From NCBI RefSeq assembly GCF_041296265.1, contig NC_091695.1:15669001-15733000 (forward strand): a DNA stretch of 64,000 nucleotides, given 5' to 3'. A program made the position numbers and the translations under genes. This document shows, one piece after another, positions 1-11,063 of the stretch. The notes below the pieces were generated by a model, which saw only the letters and a list, made by a program, of their open reading frames with translations, ran no database searches and was not told where the DNA came from. This DNA comes from Equus caballus (lineage: Eukaryota; Chordata; Mammalia; Perissodactyla; Equidae). The first letter of the stretch is position 1. Every line of letters starts with the position of its first letter.

Positions 1-193
1 GCCCTAATGAATATGTCAGCCTTGCCCACAACATGTGGGCTCCTGAAGAACATTGCTCCAGGCAGGATAATTGACTGCCCCAAGTGTAATAAACTAAGAC
101 AGGGAATAAATCTCTGTACAATATCACTAGATGTTTTTTGCCTAAATACTGTAATCACAAGATTTATTTACCTCTAGGTTTCATTATTTGCCC

Positions 194-1089
194 TCAGAGT
201 GTCTTCATGACATTTTTCACTTCTGCATTTCTGAAGGTATAGATCAAAGCATTCAACATAGGAGTTACTATGGTGCAAACACAGTCACAGCTTTGTCAAT
301 GGGGAAGGAGGTCATGGGTCTTAGGTACAGGAATGAACAAAGTACAAAGAATAAGATGACAACAGTGACGTGAGAGCCACAAGTAGATAGAGCTTTGTGA
401 CGCCCTTCAGAGCTCAGGGAGCATAAGATGATGATATAGGAAACAACCAGCATAGAAAAAATGAGCAAACAGAGTGACCCACTATTCTCAGCAATCAGAG
501 GCCCCAAAGTATGAGTGTCTGTGCATGGCAGCTCCAGAAGAGGTATTAAATCACACATAAAATGGTCAATGACATTGAGGCCACAGAATGGTAACTGGAT
601 CTGGATCGCTCCATGAAGAAACCCTAAAACCCCAGCCATTCCGATCAGGAAACCACACACAGGTCTGCTCATGAGGTACAAGGGCTTACAGATGGCTACA
701 TAGCAGTCATAGGCCATGACAATTAACAAGACAGTCTCAATTCCAGCAAAGAAATGTTCAGCAAAGAGCTGAGTCATGCAGCCATTGAAGGATATGGTGT
801 TCTTTTCAGAGATCAAATCAAAGATCATTTTGGGTGCTATGGAAGAAGAGCAGAAACCATCTATCATGGACAAACAGGACAGAGGAAATTACACAGGAGA
901 ATCCAGGGCTGGGGTGATGAAGATGGTGACTAAGATGAGCAGGTTACCTGACAATGTGATCAAGTAGGTGATAAAAAACACAGCAAATGAGTTTCTGCAG
1001 TTCTGGATTCTGAGACCCAGCAGGATGAATTCTGTTACATTGTTTATCTTTTCAATCGTGTTAGCTTGGGCTGTGAGCACATGCTCCAT
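194..1089 (-). pseudogene. OR4C-like olfactory receptor pseudogene
   Basis: A full-length-scale class II odorant receptor copy. Reading the minus strand from the ATG at 1087-1089 gives an N-terminus with a NNVTEFILLG block, then GNLLILVT in TM1. An in-frame TAA at 889-891 falls in the PMYFFL block at the start of TM2. The frame then continues through [12 protein letters not shown] (end of TM3), the [12 protein letters not shown] block, and [11 protein letters not shown] (TM6). In-frame residues appear missing after CKPL, before QLPFCG and before SSEGR. A one-base deletion after TVF near 268-275 shifts the frame into TPMLNALIYTFRNAEV, which ends at a TGA at 194-196. The stop, the deletions and the frameshift make it a pseudogene. 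DCY in place of DRY occurs in functional OR4 members and is not by itself damaging. A CTTTCCAG splice-acceptor-like sequence lies directly before the ATG. The OR4C assignment rests on remembered family sequences; OR4P or OR4S would be the alternatives. Confidence 0.88.
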
Positions 1090-3480
1090 CTGGAAAGATC
1101 ACAGTTTTTCTAAGTGATATTTTTAATTCAGTTTAAAATATTCCAACATCTTCTTAGTCTTGGTCTCTGGGATTGATGTAGCTAAACATTCCAATCACTG
1201 CCATTTTGCAGATAGTTATAAAGAAGAAAGGAAGGAGGTTAAATTTTTCCTTACTCATATTAATTGAATAGTGACAATCCCTTAATAACACCAGAATACA
1301 AGCATGGTGTTATTACGAATATTGACTTATGTTTGATTTCCAAACTTTCTGACTCTAAAAGTCTCTCAGATGGCTATATTTCACTTTTTGGGACAAATTT
1401 CATAAATAATATTTATTTTGAAGTTATACTTGTCTATTTGCATGAATATTTATAAGTATATGAACAAAATATTCTTTTAAAGTCATCTGTGTATCAGATA
1501 TGAAAGTACCAAGCCTTACTATATTTATACCAGCAGTGTTCTGTGAACTGTTGAATGCACATGCCCACACAGATAGAGACAAAGCTGCACAAGGAGTTTT
1601 TTCCCTTCAAAATGCCAAGGCACTATCTTTATAACAGCTCTTTGAGCAGCATTGACTCAATAGCCCCAGATGTTGTGTGTGACTTGACATAGCTCCTTCA
1701 TGCTCTCAATTTCCACATCTTTGAATGTGGACACATAAGTGATGCAAATTTCCCTGAAATGTTCTCAATATTTCTTTAATGAATTTTCTCTGCAGTTGTT
1801 CTTTCATCACATATGAAATATTGAATATATACAAGTATATATATATATATTTTTTGGAAGGATCTGTACGTAGACTTGCAAGAGTGAATACATGTTGTTG
1901 TTACAAAGGATCTTAAATATTTTATTCCTTTCTCCTTATTTTTCTTTTTTCTCCAATCCCTGCCAAAAAACATAAGCACACATTCTTCCTCAAAAATTTC
2001 TAATCACAGAATTCAGCATCATGATCTCTCAGCTTCAATAAAGGAGAGGAAAGATATCTTTAGTTTTCAAGAAAGCTCAGTTTCTGAGTTGCTTCTTCTC
2101 TATCCTTGGCTCCAATAGATGATGACTATATGTTCAGTCATTTTCAATAGATTTAATTCACAAATCCTAACATCAATGTGGTGACATGGAAGTCATGAAA
2201 GGGGGGAAGAATTTCAAATCATTACAAACAAAAATCTACAGAATCAATCTACATGGTGAAACATAAATGTTAACCTCAATGTTGTAAAAGTGACTTTAGT
2301 GGTTCTCAACAATGTCTTATTTGGTAACATTACAGATAGTGTTTTCCATTGAAATTTTCATGTCATTGTGTCCATATTCGCATTTAGAGAAAAAGAGTAA
2401 CCTTCAATTCACAGACTATAACTACAAAACCTATTTGAATGAAAATAAATTGGTTAAATTATGTTAATCTGATTAAAATCAGGGTAAAAGATTTAATTAT
2501 CACTCACTTGGATCTAGCTGATTGTGGATTCCTCAGTTTTCAGATTGAGCCCCCTCATTACTTTCTTCCCCTCAAGGCGTGTGCACCACAGCCCCAAATA
2601 GACTCCTAGAGCTGTCAAGTGAGACACTGAATTTTTTATCTCTCTAGACAACTTTCCTAATCTTGAACAAGTTTATTTTGGTTCCCATTATCAGTTAATA
2701 AATGGTGATAGCTCTAGGATTTAATTTCTACTCACTTTTCTGGCTTCTTATGAAGGTCTAAATACATCTTCAAAACATATATATATTTAGATCTCTTAGA
2801 ACTATATCCAATTCAAATTAAAAACAAATAGGAACAATGAAAAGTTCTTCAAATAAGGAAAAGCTAGGTAGGTAACTATAAAATGTATAAGTGAATCAAA
2901 TACACTTAATTGAACATTTTTTTCTTAAATCAATTCTGCCAAATTTTCGCTTCCCAAAAAGTCCATGAGCAATGTGGAGAGAGTGCCTTTTATTCCTGAT
3001 TTAAGCCCTCCTTCTAGCCCACCAGGCTTGGGAACAGTATTTCCCAAACAAATCTTCACCGTGTTGGTACATCAACTGTTGCTGTCCTTTACTTAAAGAT
3101 CCTTCTCTGTAATTTTTCTTCATTTACTCCAGAGAAATGGTTAAATAGACTTTATTGAAGGGAAGAATTTAGTAATGCATTGACCTCACAAGAACTCAGA
3201 GAATTAATAATTGGCCCTGTTTGAGTCGTTGCTGAAGCCTCAGCTAAGGTCTTTCATTTACTCCCACTTGGCACCCACAAACATCATTAGAGGCCACTTT
3301 TAGAAATGCAGTTGAATTTTGGTTAAACATATTTTAGCTACAATATAGGATTAGACTTGGATAAGATAAGTTGGAAAGAGTCATTATAGGGCTTTGTTGC
3401 TCATTTTACGTTAGTGAGCCTGACATAGGATATGGAGTGGTTTTAGGCATAGGTCAGATTTCAGAGAATTGATTTCTCTG
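1090..3480. other. Gene-free AT-rich stretch, no recognised element
   Basis: I see no gene and no repeat I can name here. The reading frames are short and AT-driven. A short TA run lies near 1838-1850. The part from about 2500 to 3300 is less AT-rich and of ordinary complexity, so it may hold an old interspersed repeat that I cannot identify by eye. Confidence 0.5.
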
Positions 3481-4680
3481 AAAACATGACTGTTCTAAAT
3501 GATAAGGCTTCCCTAGAGATGATATCATTTTACATTCCCACCAGCAATGTAAAATTGTTCCAATTTCTCCACATTTTCTATGTGTGTTATTTTCTGTTGT
3601 TGTTGATGTTTTAATTATATCTATCCGAATGGGTGTGAAGCTGAAATTTATTATGGTTTTGAGTTGCATTTGCCTAATGATTAGTGATGTTGAGCACCTT
3701 TTCAAGGGCTTACTGGCCATTTATATATTTTCTTTGGAGAAAAGTCTAAGTTCTTTGCTCATTTTTGATCAGTTAATTACTTTGTTGCTGTTGTTGAGAT
3801 GTAGAAGTTAATTATATATTCTGCATATTAATGCCTTATTAGATATAGTGCTTGCAAATATTTTCTCCCTTTCAGTGGATTGCCTTTTCACCTTGTTATA
3901 AAGTTGTTTGATGTGCAAAAGTTCTTAGTTTTGATAAAGTACAATATTGTCTGTTTTTTCTTTTCTTGCTGTGCTTTGGTGTATACCCAAGAAATCATTG
4001 CCAAATACAACTTTTTTCTAAGAGTTTTATAGTTTTAGCTGGTATTTTAGGTTCTTTCATCCATTTTAATTTTTTGTATATGGTATAAGGTCAGGGTTCA
4101 ATTTCATTCATTTGCTTGTGGATATCCAATTTTCAGAAAACCATTTGTTTAATAGATTGTCCTATCACCATTGGAGGCTATTGGAACCCTTGTTAAAAAT
4201 CAATTCAAAATATATGCAAAGGTTTATTTCTAGGCTCTCTATTTTATTCCATTAGTCTATATGTCTGTCTTTATGCCCAAACCATACTGTTCTGATTACC
4301 ATAGCTTTGTGGTAAGTTTTAGGATCAGGAAGTGTGAGACCCCCAACTTTGTTCATTTTCAAGATTGTTTTGGCTACTTGGGGTCCCTTGAGATTCCATG
4401 TGAATTTTAGGATAGATTTTTCAATTTCTGCAAAATACACTTCTGAGATTTTATAGGCATTGCATTGAATCCATAGATCACTTTAGATAGTTTGACACCT
4501 TAATAATAATAAATCTTCCAGTCCATGAATCTCTTTCCATTTATGTCTTCTATAATATCTTTCAGCAACATTTTTCAGTTTTCAGTGTACAAACCTCTTA
4601 CCTCCTTGGTTAAGTTTATTTTTAAGTATTTTATTCTTTTTGATGCTACCGTAAATGGAATTGTTTTCTTAATCTCATTT
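3481..4680 (-). mobile_element. LINE-1 fragment (3' part of ORF2 and 3' UTR)
   Basis: The minus strand carries the C-terminal end of L1 ORF2. The segment at 4252-4440 reads FAEIEKSILKFTWNLKGP, then GGLTLPDPKTYHKA and WFGHKDRHID, which is the L1 block after the reverse transcriptase. Lower coordinates match the end of ORF2 and the 3' region: the reverse complement of the familiar text about GTGAAG and the missing first-strand tail. No poly-A tail is obvious at the 3' end, and the frame is degraded, so this is an old copy. Confidence 0.85.
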
Positions 4681-4687
4681 TTGGGTC

Positions 4688-4905
4688 ATTCATAGATTCT
4701 ATAGAAATTCAACATCGTGTTATGATAAAACAACCTAAAGAAATTGAGTATAGAAGGAATATACCTCAACATAATAAATGTCAAATATGACAAATCCACA
4801 GCTAACGTTATGCTGAACAGTGAAAGTCTGAAAATGTTCTCACTAAAATCAGGAACAAGATAAAAGCGACCATTCTCACTGCTCTGTTTCAACATGATAG
4901 TGCAA
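4688..4905 (+). mobile_element. LINE-1 ORF2 segment in inverted orientation
   Basis: This 218-bp piece reads on the plus strand as the L1 ORF2 reverse-transcriptase stretch that precedes the FADD active site: the sequence around GIEGIYLNIINVKYDKSTANV and then a degraded form of RSGTRQGCPLSPLLFN. The flanking L1 pieces on both sides (3481-4680 and 4918-4990) read on the minus strand. See the findings for what the switch could mean. Confidence 0.75.
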
Positions 4906-4917
4906 TAAAAACTCCTG

Positions 4918-4990
4918 TGAAATTTTTATTTTTTCACATATGGATCATGTCATCTGTGAGGTGGGATAGTTTTACTCAATTAAGTTTTAC
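4918..4990 (-). mobile_element. Short LINE-1 ORF2 piece (FADD region)
   Basis: The reverse complement encodes EVKLSHLTDDMIHM, a degraded version of the L1 reverse-transcriptase active-site block EVKLSLFADDMILY. It is back in the minus orientation, immediately after the plus-oriented piece. Confidence 0.6.
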
Positions 4991-5044
4991 TTCATATTAC
5001 TAGTTGTAGCAGCACTTCCAATGGCAGCAACTTCCTATCCTTTG

Positions 5045-5328
5045 GATCTCAGCTTTAACATCACTATTTAAGAAAGTCCTTCTCTGATAACCTTATCCAT
5101 GGTAGAACTCTTCCTCTTATTTTCTGTCTTTCTACCCTGTTTGCTGTCTCATAAGTACTGAATAAGAAATATTAACTTATTAAACCGTCCACTTATCTTT
5201 TATCTGACTCTATCTTAAGTATGTCAGGCCCATGTAGGAAGCACCTTTCATGTGACTATTTTTCTGTTTTATTAATTACTGTGTCCTCATTCATGGCACA
5301 GTTCCTGGTATAGAAATTATTCAGACAA
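5045..5328 (+). mobile_element. L2 3'-end relic
   Basis: The order of motifs follows the L2 3' end: a pyrimidine-rich AAGTCCTTCTCTGATAACC block, a middle with CTGTTTGCTGTC, then a GTGTCCTCATTCATGGCACAGTTCCTGG block like the end-of-element text around GTGCCTGGCACATAGTAGG. It is highly diverged. Confidence 0.55.
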
Positions 5329-5334
5329 CCCTTA

Positions 5335-5735
5335 ACTAAATTTGAGTCCAGAAGCCTGTAGGGGGAACACTCACACCCTCACAAACATTCTCAAATACAC
5401 CAAATAAGAAATGACCTGGGCTTACATCTTCAACAGGAAGCAGATGTACTTTACTACTCAGGGAAGATTCTTCTGCCCACTTGGCAACAGCCCTGCCAAT
5501 GAGAAATGCTGTAACTCAGCCAATGAGAAGCCATTGCCTCCCTGAACTGTTACTTTCCCTCAGGGACTTCCTTCTAGAACAGCCCTGTCTGCTCCACCTT
5601 TTTCTTTATAAAAGCAAACTCTCCTCCTTTGTTTTCCAGATTTGTCTATGATTCTCCATAGCATGCACTTCCCAAAATGAAATTCCTTTGGCTATTCCCA
5701 AATAAACTCATTTTGAGGGTAAAATAACAGGTGAA
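5335..5735 (+). mobile_element. Solo LTR-like fossil, family unassigned
   Basis: The stretch has LTR architecture on the plus strand: a GC-richer U3-like part with two CCAATGAGAA elements near 5494 and 5520, a TATAAAAGC box near 5608, and an AATAAA near 5701 close to the downstream end. No internal coding region adjoins it, so it would be a solo LTR, old and degraded. I cannot name the family. Boundaries are approximate. Confidence 0.5.
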
Positions 5736-5739
5736 TTTT

Positions 5740-6830
5740 ATTTTTAAGTTGGCAATGGCATAAAATAAGTGCTCTTAACTTTTTTAAAAAATAATGAATC
5801 ATTGGATAACTAATCAGTTATTACAACTAAATTAGTGACAATTTCTTTTTAACATGTTACCACACTTGAAGATAAAATAAATTGAGCATTAAATAAAAGG
5901 AAGGGAAAACTTGTTATGACAAGTGAGGAAATACTTGATAAATTAATCTTCACTGGAACAAAATGGGCTGATATTTTATTCTTGACTCACAATAGTCTTA
6001 TAATGGTTCTAAAGTTTTTTTTTTCCCTCCATGTTACATATTTATGATCCTAATTATGTGGTTTGGACTAGTACTGACTTTACCTATGTGTTTTTGTTTT
6101 TTAATTTTGTGTCAAATCCCAGTGAATTTAATTAAGCAAAAGTTAGTCTTGGACATAAGCCAATTCCAGGACTCAATGATGAATGTGGTTGGAAGGGATA
6201 AAATGTCCAATGATTTTTGTTCCTTTGGGGAGAAGATGCTTTAGAATTGAGAAATTTTCAAGAGCTCCTTTCTTAGGCTTAATGTGTAATATCAAAACAA
6301 AAGCAAGAATTTTTGTCAAAATCTCAGTTCAAATAGACTGGCCCTCCCAACACAGTAGAATGAGAAGGACTAAATAATTGAATGGTACTTTTCTATTTTG
6401 AGGTTAGTAAGAAAGAAGTTACTATAGAAATATTTCCCTGGGAAATGGCTTTTTAGCTATTCTCATGTAAATTTACTTGCCCTTTTGATAAATGATCCTA
6501 ACATGACACATTTTTGTTTCTCTGTATCTACTATGGAAATCCTATTAAATAATCTGCTGTGCAAGTAAAAACAATCTTCTAAATAATCAGAGAAGTCCTT
6601 GGAGAAAATGGACAGGTAGCTGAATGGAACAAAATATATACTCAAGTTATAATGTGGCCTTTTGTCCTCTGTTGTTATACTGGATGAATGAAGAATTCTA
6701 GGTCCCTTTGAATGACTGAAAAAGTCTTCCTTCAGATTGTGGAAAAGCCTTCACAAGGTAAGACTAACTGTCAATAGTGGGAATCAGGGTTCCTAATCAT
6801 GTGAATTTCTTCATTATGTAAGAAGTTAAA
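5740..6830. other. Gene-free AT-rich stretch
   Basis: No gene or nameable repeat was seen. The two overlapping frames of 64-66 codons at 6044-6377 have no recognisable family and look like chance reading frames. A 15-bp near-palindrome lies at 6432-6446 and is described under findings. Confidence 0.5.
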
Positions 6831-6834
6831 TAAC

Positions 6835-6995
6835 TTTGAAATAAGTCAAATTTAGAATCCAATTCGGGTTTATCACTTAAAAATGTGTGACATTGGGAAA
6901 ATTAATTAGAGGCACTGAGCCTCAAGTTCTTCAAATACAAAATCGGGATTACAGTTCTTGTTACTGTAAATATTAAATGTGATACTTTAAATTGT
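6835..6995 (+). mobile_element. MIR SINE relic
   Basis: The stretch contains the MIR core text: GTGTGACATTGGGAAAATTA, then GAGGCACTGAGCCTCAAGTT, then AAAATCGGGATTACAG and a TATTAAATGTGATAC end. These parallel the standard MIR core in order and spacing. Confidence 0.8.
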
Positions 6996-7074
6996 GGTTG
7001 TGTGTTATTAATCCACTGTTGAACGTCAGAGTGATATAACCAGAATAAGATTTAAAAACGAACCGTTTACACTA

Positions 7075-7500
7075 CTTAAGGAGAAGAAATTGGTGGAGGG
7101 CTGAATGAAGGTGGAGAACCTTGGCAATAGGCTATTCCATTGGTCCAGGAAGAAAACAGGGGGTGGGAACTGATCAAATTTGTGATATATTTACAAAGTA
7201 GAGTCAATAGGACATGTTAAAGTTATTAAGTAAATATAAGAGCAATAGAGGAGTGAAGGACACTGTGAGATTTGTTGTCTGAACAATCACATGGAAGGTG
7301 GTACCATTTAATGAGATGAAGAACACGTTTATTGTGTAAAATTGAAAATTTAGTTTTATAATACTAAATTGGCATCCAATTAGAGATGTCTAAAATTGGA
7401 GGTGCTGCATATACATGTTTGAAAATAGGGGAGAGATGGGGACTAGAGACACAAAATTTAAGTGCTTAAGAATTTATTTGTCACACAAAAGGGAATTATC
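7075..7500 (+). mobile_element. Old dispersed mammalian repeat, family not assigned
   Basis: The run of phrases (AGAGTCAATAGGACATGTT, GGTGGTACCATTTAATGAGATGA, GGCATCCAATTAGAGATGTC) matches a widely dispersed old mammalian repeat whose sequence I recognise. I cannot assign its family name with certainty. No coding potential is visible. Confidence 0.4.
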
Positions 7501-7517
7501 CATCTAAAGACCTTAAG

Positions 7518-7780
7518 AGCCTGCCCAGTAGCATAGTGGTTAAGTTTGCATGCTCTGCTTGGGCAGCCTGGGGTTCACAGTTTCAGATCCTAGGCACAGA
7601 CCTACACACTGCTCATCAAGTCATGCTGTGGTGGCACCCCACACACAAAATAGAGGACGATTGGCACAGACTTTAGCTCAGGGAGACTCTTTCTCAAGCA
7701 AAAAGAGGAAGATTGGCAATGGATGTTAGCTCAGGGCCAATCTGCCTCACCAATAAAATAAATAAATAAATAAATACATA
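7518..7780 (+). mobile_element. ERE2/ERE3-type equine SINE
   Basis: A tRNA-derived head with AGTGGTTAAGT, a middle with CATGCTGTGGTGGC, then a GATTGGCAATGGATGTTAGC tail block and an AAATAAATAAAT tail. This is the equine ERE2/ERE3 layout. It is flanked by imperfect 13-bp duplications, TAAAGACCTTAAG at 7505-7517 and TAAAGACTCTAAG at 7781-7793. The mismatches in the duplication and the divergence of the body suggest a middle-aged insertion. Confidence 0.9.
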
Positions 7781-7969
7781 TAAAGACTCTAAGGAAGTGG
7801 CCTCAATGAGAACTGAGACAATGCAGGATGGTGATCTTCCATTCACAATTTAATCTATGGAAATTAAATTAAATTGCAATTAAATTGCAACCCTTCAATG
7901 GGTTGCAAGTATTACATTTTTGTGATTTTATGAATAGTGTACATTTTCATGGAATTCCCTTCCCATCTT

Positions 7970-8265
7970 CTCTTGTTCCTTCACTTTTCCTTGAAAACTA
8001 AGCTAAAACATTCCCTCCTCTAGGAAGCCTTCTCTGATTCGAGTTTGATTGATATATTCTTATGCTGTGACCCTTAGCATTGTGTGAATATTTTTATAAT
8101 GGCTCTTATTAGCCTAGGATTAACCTAGACTTGATTTATCCTTCTTTGTATATCAAATCACTGAGGGTAGACAACTATGTCTTATTCAACTTTGTAATCA
8201 CAGTGTCTATTACACAAGCAGATACTCTGTACACATTCTAATAATTGAATGAATAAACAAAATAT
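7970..8265 (+). mobile_element. L2 3'-end relic upstream of the OR4A-like gene
   Basis: CTCCTCTAGGAAGCCTTCTC near 8020 is the hallmark L2 block. It is followed in order by an ACTGAGGGTAGACAACTATG block and a TGAATGAATAAA end near 8250. It lies less than 100 bp upstream of the OR4A-like coding exon. Confidence 0.8.
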
Positions 8266-8290
8266 TAAACTTATAATACATTTAAAAGTT

Positions 8291-8308
8291 TTCCCTCTTG
8301 CTTTGTAG
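8291..8308 (+). promoter_or_regulatory. Candidate 3' splice acceptor of the OR4A-like coding exon
   Basis: A pyrimidine-rich run (TTCCCTCTTGCTTTG) ends in TAG, with the AG at 8307-8308, 44 bases before the ATG. OR coding exons are usually joined to upstream non-coding exons, and this is the best acceptor near the start. It is a sequence match only; no transcript supports it. Confidence 0.4.
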
Positions 8309-8352
8309 GTAAACTGCTTCTTATATCTGAAGTCAGCACCTACAAAGATTAG

Positions 8353-9282
8353 ATGGAACCAAGGAATAATGTGACTTACGTTGTCCTCTTGGGCCTCACA
8401 CAGAATCCAAAGGAGCAGAAAATCCTTTTTGTTATGTTCTTGCTCTTCTACATTTTGACTATGGTAGGCAATATGCTCATTGTTGTGACTGTAACTTTCA
8501 CTAAGTCCCTGAAATCCCCAATGTACCTTTTTCTTGCTAGCCTGTCAGTTATGGATGTCATTTATTCCTCTTCCATTACTCCCAGATTGATTTCAGACTT
8601 GTTCTGTGGGAATAGTACCATATCTTTCCAATTTTGTATGGCTCAGCTCTTTACAGAGCATTTCTCTGGTGGATCAGGGGTGTTTCTTCTGTTGGTGATG
8701 GCCTATGACCGCTATGTGGCCATCTGCAAGCCCTTGCATTATTTGGTTATCATGAGACAATGGGTGTGTATTGTGCTGCTATTAGTGTGTTGGATTGGAG
8801 GCTTTCTGCACTCAGTAATTCAACTTTCTATTATTTATGGGCTCCCATTCTGTGGCCCCAATGTTATTGATTATTTTATCTGTGACATGTACCCCTTATT
8901 GAAACTCGTCTGTACTGACACCTATGTCATTCACTACTTAGTAATGGTCAATGGAGGCCTGATCTGCACTATTGTGTTTCTGCTCTTACTCATCTCTTAT
9001 GGTGTCATCTTGCACTCTCTAAAGAAACTTAGTCATGAAGGGAGGTGGAAAGCCTTCCAGACCTGTATTTCCCACATCACTGTGGTTGTCTTCATCTTTC
9101 TTCCCTGTATTTTCATGTATGTGAGACCTGCTAAGACCTTCTCCATTGACAAACCACTGAGTCTGTTTTATACAGTCATAACCCCCATGCTGAACCCATT
9201 AATCTATACTCTGAGAAATTCAGAGGTGACAAATGCTATGAAGAAGCTCTGGAGAAGAAATGTCGTATCTTGTGGTAAATAA
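8353..9282 (+). CDS. Olfactory receptor, OR4A-like, intact
   Basis: A 309-residue class II odorant receptor, a G-protein-coupled receptor expected in the cilia of olfactory sensory neurons and coupling to the olfactory G protein. The ligand is unknown. The ATG is preceded directly by an in-frame TAG, which fixes the start. N6-V-T is an N-glycosylation sequon. GN (39-40) lies in TM1, [10 protein letters not shown] (56-65) opens TM2, [15 protein letters not shown] (116-130) ends TM3, SY (215-216) lies in TM5, KAFQTCISH (233-241) opens TM6 and [12 protein letters not shown] (278-289) forms TM7. Cysteines at 95, 167, 178 and 187 fit the conserved disulfide set. Length is normal for the family. 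The TM6 motif has Q where most ORs have S (KAFSTC). The sequence closely resembles human OR4A members as I remember them, but orthology to a named gene was not tested. Confidence 0.95.
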   Translation: MEPRNNVTYVVLLGLTQNPKEQKILFVMFLLFYILTMVGNMLIVVTVTFTKSLKSPMYLFLASLSVMDVIYSSSITPRLISDLFCGNSTISFQFCMAQLFTEHFSGGSGVFLLLVMAYDRYVAICKPLHYLVIMRQWVCIVLLLVCWIGGFLHSVIQLSIIYGLPFCGPNVIDYFICDMYPLLKLVCTDTYVIHYLVMVNGGLICTIVFLLLLISYGVILHSLKKLSHEGRWKAFQTCISHITVVVFIFLPCIFMYVRPAKTFSIDKPLSLFYTVITPMLNPLIYTLRNSEVTNAMKKLWRRNVVSCGK

Positions 9283-9790
9283 GTACATCATCTACCATGA
9301 AGACAGTCATTTGACATTATGGTCCACTTCCTTGAAATGCACTTTTGTTCTTAAATCTGATACTTGCTTTCTTTCTTCAAAGAATTGATGATAATTATGA
9401 TTAGGGAATGAACTGTGTGATTGTACCATTAATCACTATTTCTCTCCCTGCTAGATTGTAAGGTCTACAATGTCTTGTTTACCACTTCAGCTAGAAAGCT
9501 GTAATGCCTATATAGAAGGAGCTGATAATATGTAATGAATTAGGGAGGAAATTTTTATATAGTTACAGTAATTTTTAATCAAAATATGTATTTCTCTTTT
9601 TTCTTTTTTCTGAGACTTAGTATCATTTTTATTTATATTCTTGTCATTTGTCTTATTATCATTGTATTTAAGATATTTAATGTTGTATAGACAGTGTTCT
9701 CTATGAAATTTCAGTTATGAATAACGCTTTTAGTGCAATACTTCTACCTTTTTAAGGAAAATAGAAGTGATAGATAATAATAGGTAGTAA
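9283..9790. other. 3' flank of the OR4A-like gene
   Basis: AT-rich sequence with no gene. No convincing polyadenylation signal could be tied to the receptor, and no named repeat was recognised. Confidence 0.45.
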
Positions 9791-10790
9791 AAATGAAAAC
9801 CATACAAAATGGGATAAAGTGTGGAATAAATTTCTTATTTGTCTCTCATTATAATCTCCAGTCCTCTTCCACAGAGGCAGTCACTTAATTTGTTTCTTAA
9901 GATCTGTTCAAATAACCTTTTAAAATGCAAATGTATTCAAATATATGTGTGATTCTTCCTGTGTATGTAAATATTTGCTTTTACTATGCAACATCTTGAA
10001 GATATTTCCAAACAAGTTCATATAGATCTAACTTTTATTTTTTCTCCTATTGTATTATGCTGCCTTATAAATACATACTAAAATTAAATGGATGTATCCG
10101 TCTTCATGTTGTTCCTCATCTTTTTCTATGCCAAATTATTTTGCAATAAATGTATGTTTTTAAATATATGTAAGTATGAGTTCCTAGAACTGAAATTGTC
10201 ATATATGTATTTGAATCAATGGTCAGATAGTGTATCTACATAAAATGTTGGTATTCATAGTTCGTGCCCAACTGCAATCCTTAAGGTTGTGCTAATTGCT
10301 GCACTCCCACCCACCATCTTTGAGAACACTTTTGTCCACATTCTCAAGTACCTGATAAATGTTTATGGTGTATGATATCTGAACAAAGTTATTTTATTTC
10401 ATTTACAAAAAATTCTTTTGATCCTTGAGTTTGAGTATCTTTTCACATGTTTAGCATAGTTTGTGTTTCTTTTTCTGTAAAATGTGTATTAATATCTTTT
10501 ATCTATTTTATTCAGTTGATCATTTGCATACTGATTTTTGTGAGTTATTTTATACTAAAAAATATTCTTTTTACTATTGTATATGTAATTATTATTTTTC
10601 TGGCTTGTATTATGTTTTGACTTGTTATAGTACATATATTGCTTTTGGCATGTAATATTTTTTTCTTTAATTTTTTTTGTTTTTGTGTCACTCTTAAAAA
10701 GACTATCCCCACTTCACTCCTAACAATATTTTCTTCAACTATTACTTAGCATTTATTTTTTTAAGCATTTTTCTGGTCTTTACCTTATTT
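9790..10790 (-). mobile_element. Old LINE-1 3'-region relic
   Basis: The minus strand carries text typical of old L1M 3' ends: the plus-strand phrase CTTCCACAGAGGCAGTCAC near 9870, then GGATGTATCCGTCTTCATG, and the reverse of the end-of-ORF2 text near 10310-10510. It is highly degraded and AT-rich; boundaries are approximate. Confidence 0.5.
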
Positions 10791-10802
10791 TAAAACTTTT
10801 GA

Positions 10803-11052
10803 GGGGCCAGACCCATGACTGAGTGGTCAAGTTTGCACACTGTACTTTGGTGGCCCATGGTTTGGCTGCTTCGGGTCCTGGGCGTGGGCCTAACACAACT
10901 CATCAAGCTGTGCTGGGGCTGCATTCCACATAGCAGAACTAGAAAGACCTACAACTATGTACTGGTAGGTTTGGGAAGAAGAAAAACAAGATTGGCCACA
11001 GATGTTAACTCAGGGCCAATCTTTAAAAAAACCAAAAAGTAAAAAGCAAAAC
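10803..11052 (+). mobile_element. Equine ERE SINE (ERE4-like)
   Basis: A tRNA-derived head (GACTGAGTGGTCAAGTTTGC), a CTCATCAAGCTGTGCTGGGG middle, ACAACTATGTACTGG as in ERE1, then GATTGGCCACAGATGTTAAC as in ERE2/3. This mixture is seen in ERE4-type elements. Possible diverged target-site duplications are AAAACTTTTGA at 10792-10802 and AAATGTTTTGA at 11053-11063. The body is diverged. A 75-codon frame in it is incidental. Confidence 0.85.
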
Positions 11053-11063
11053 AAATGTTTTGA

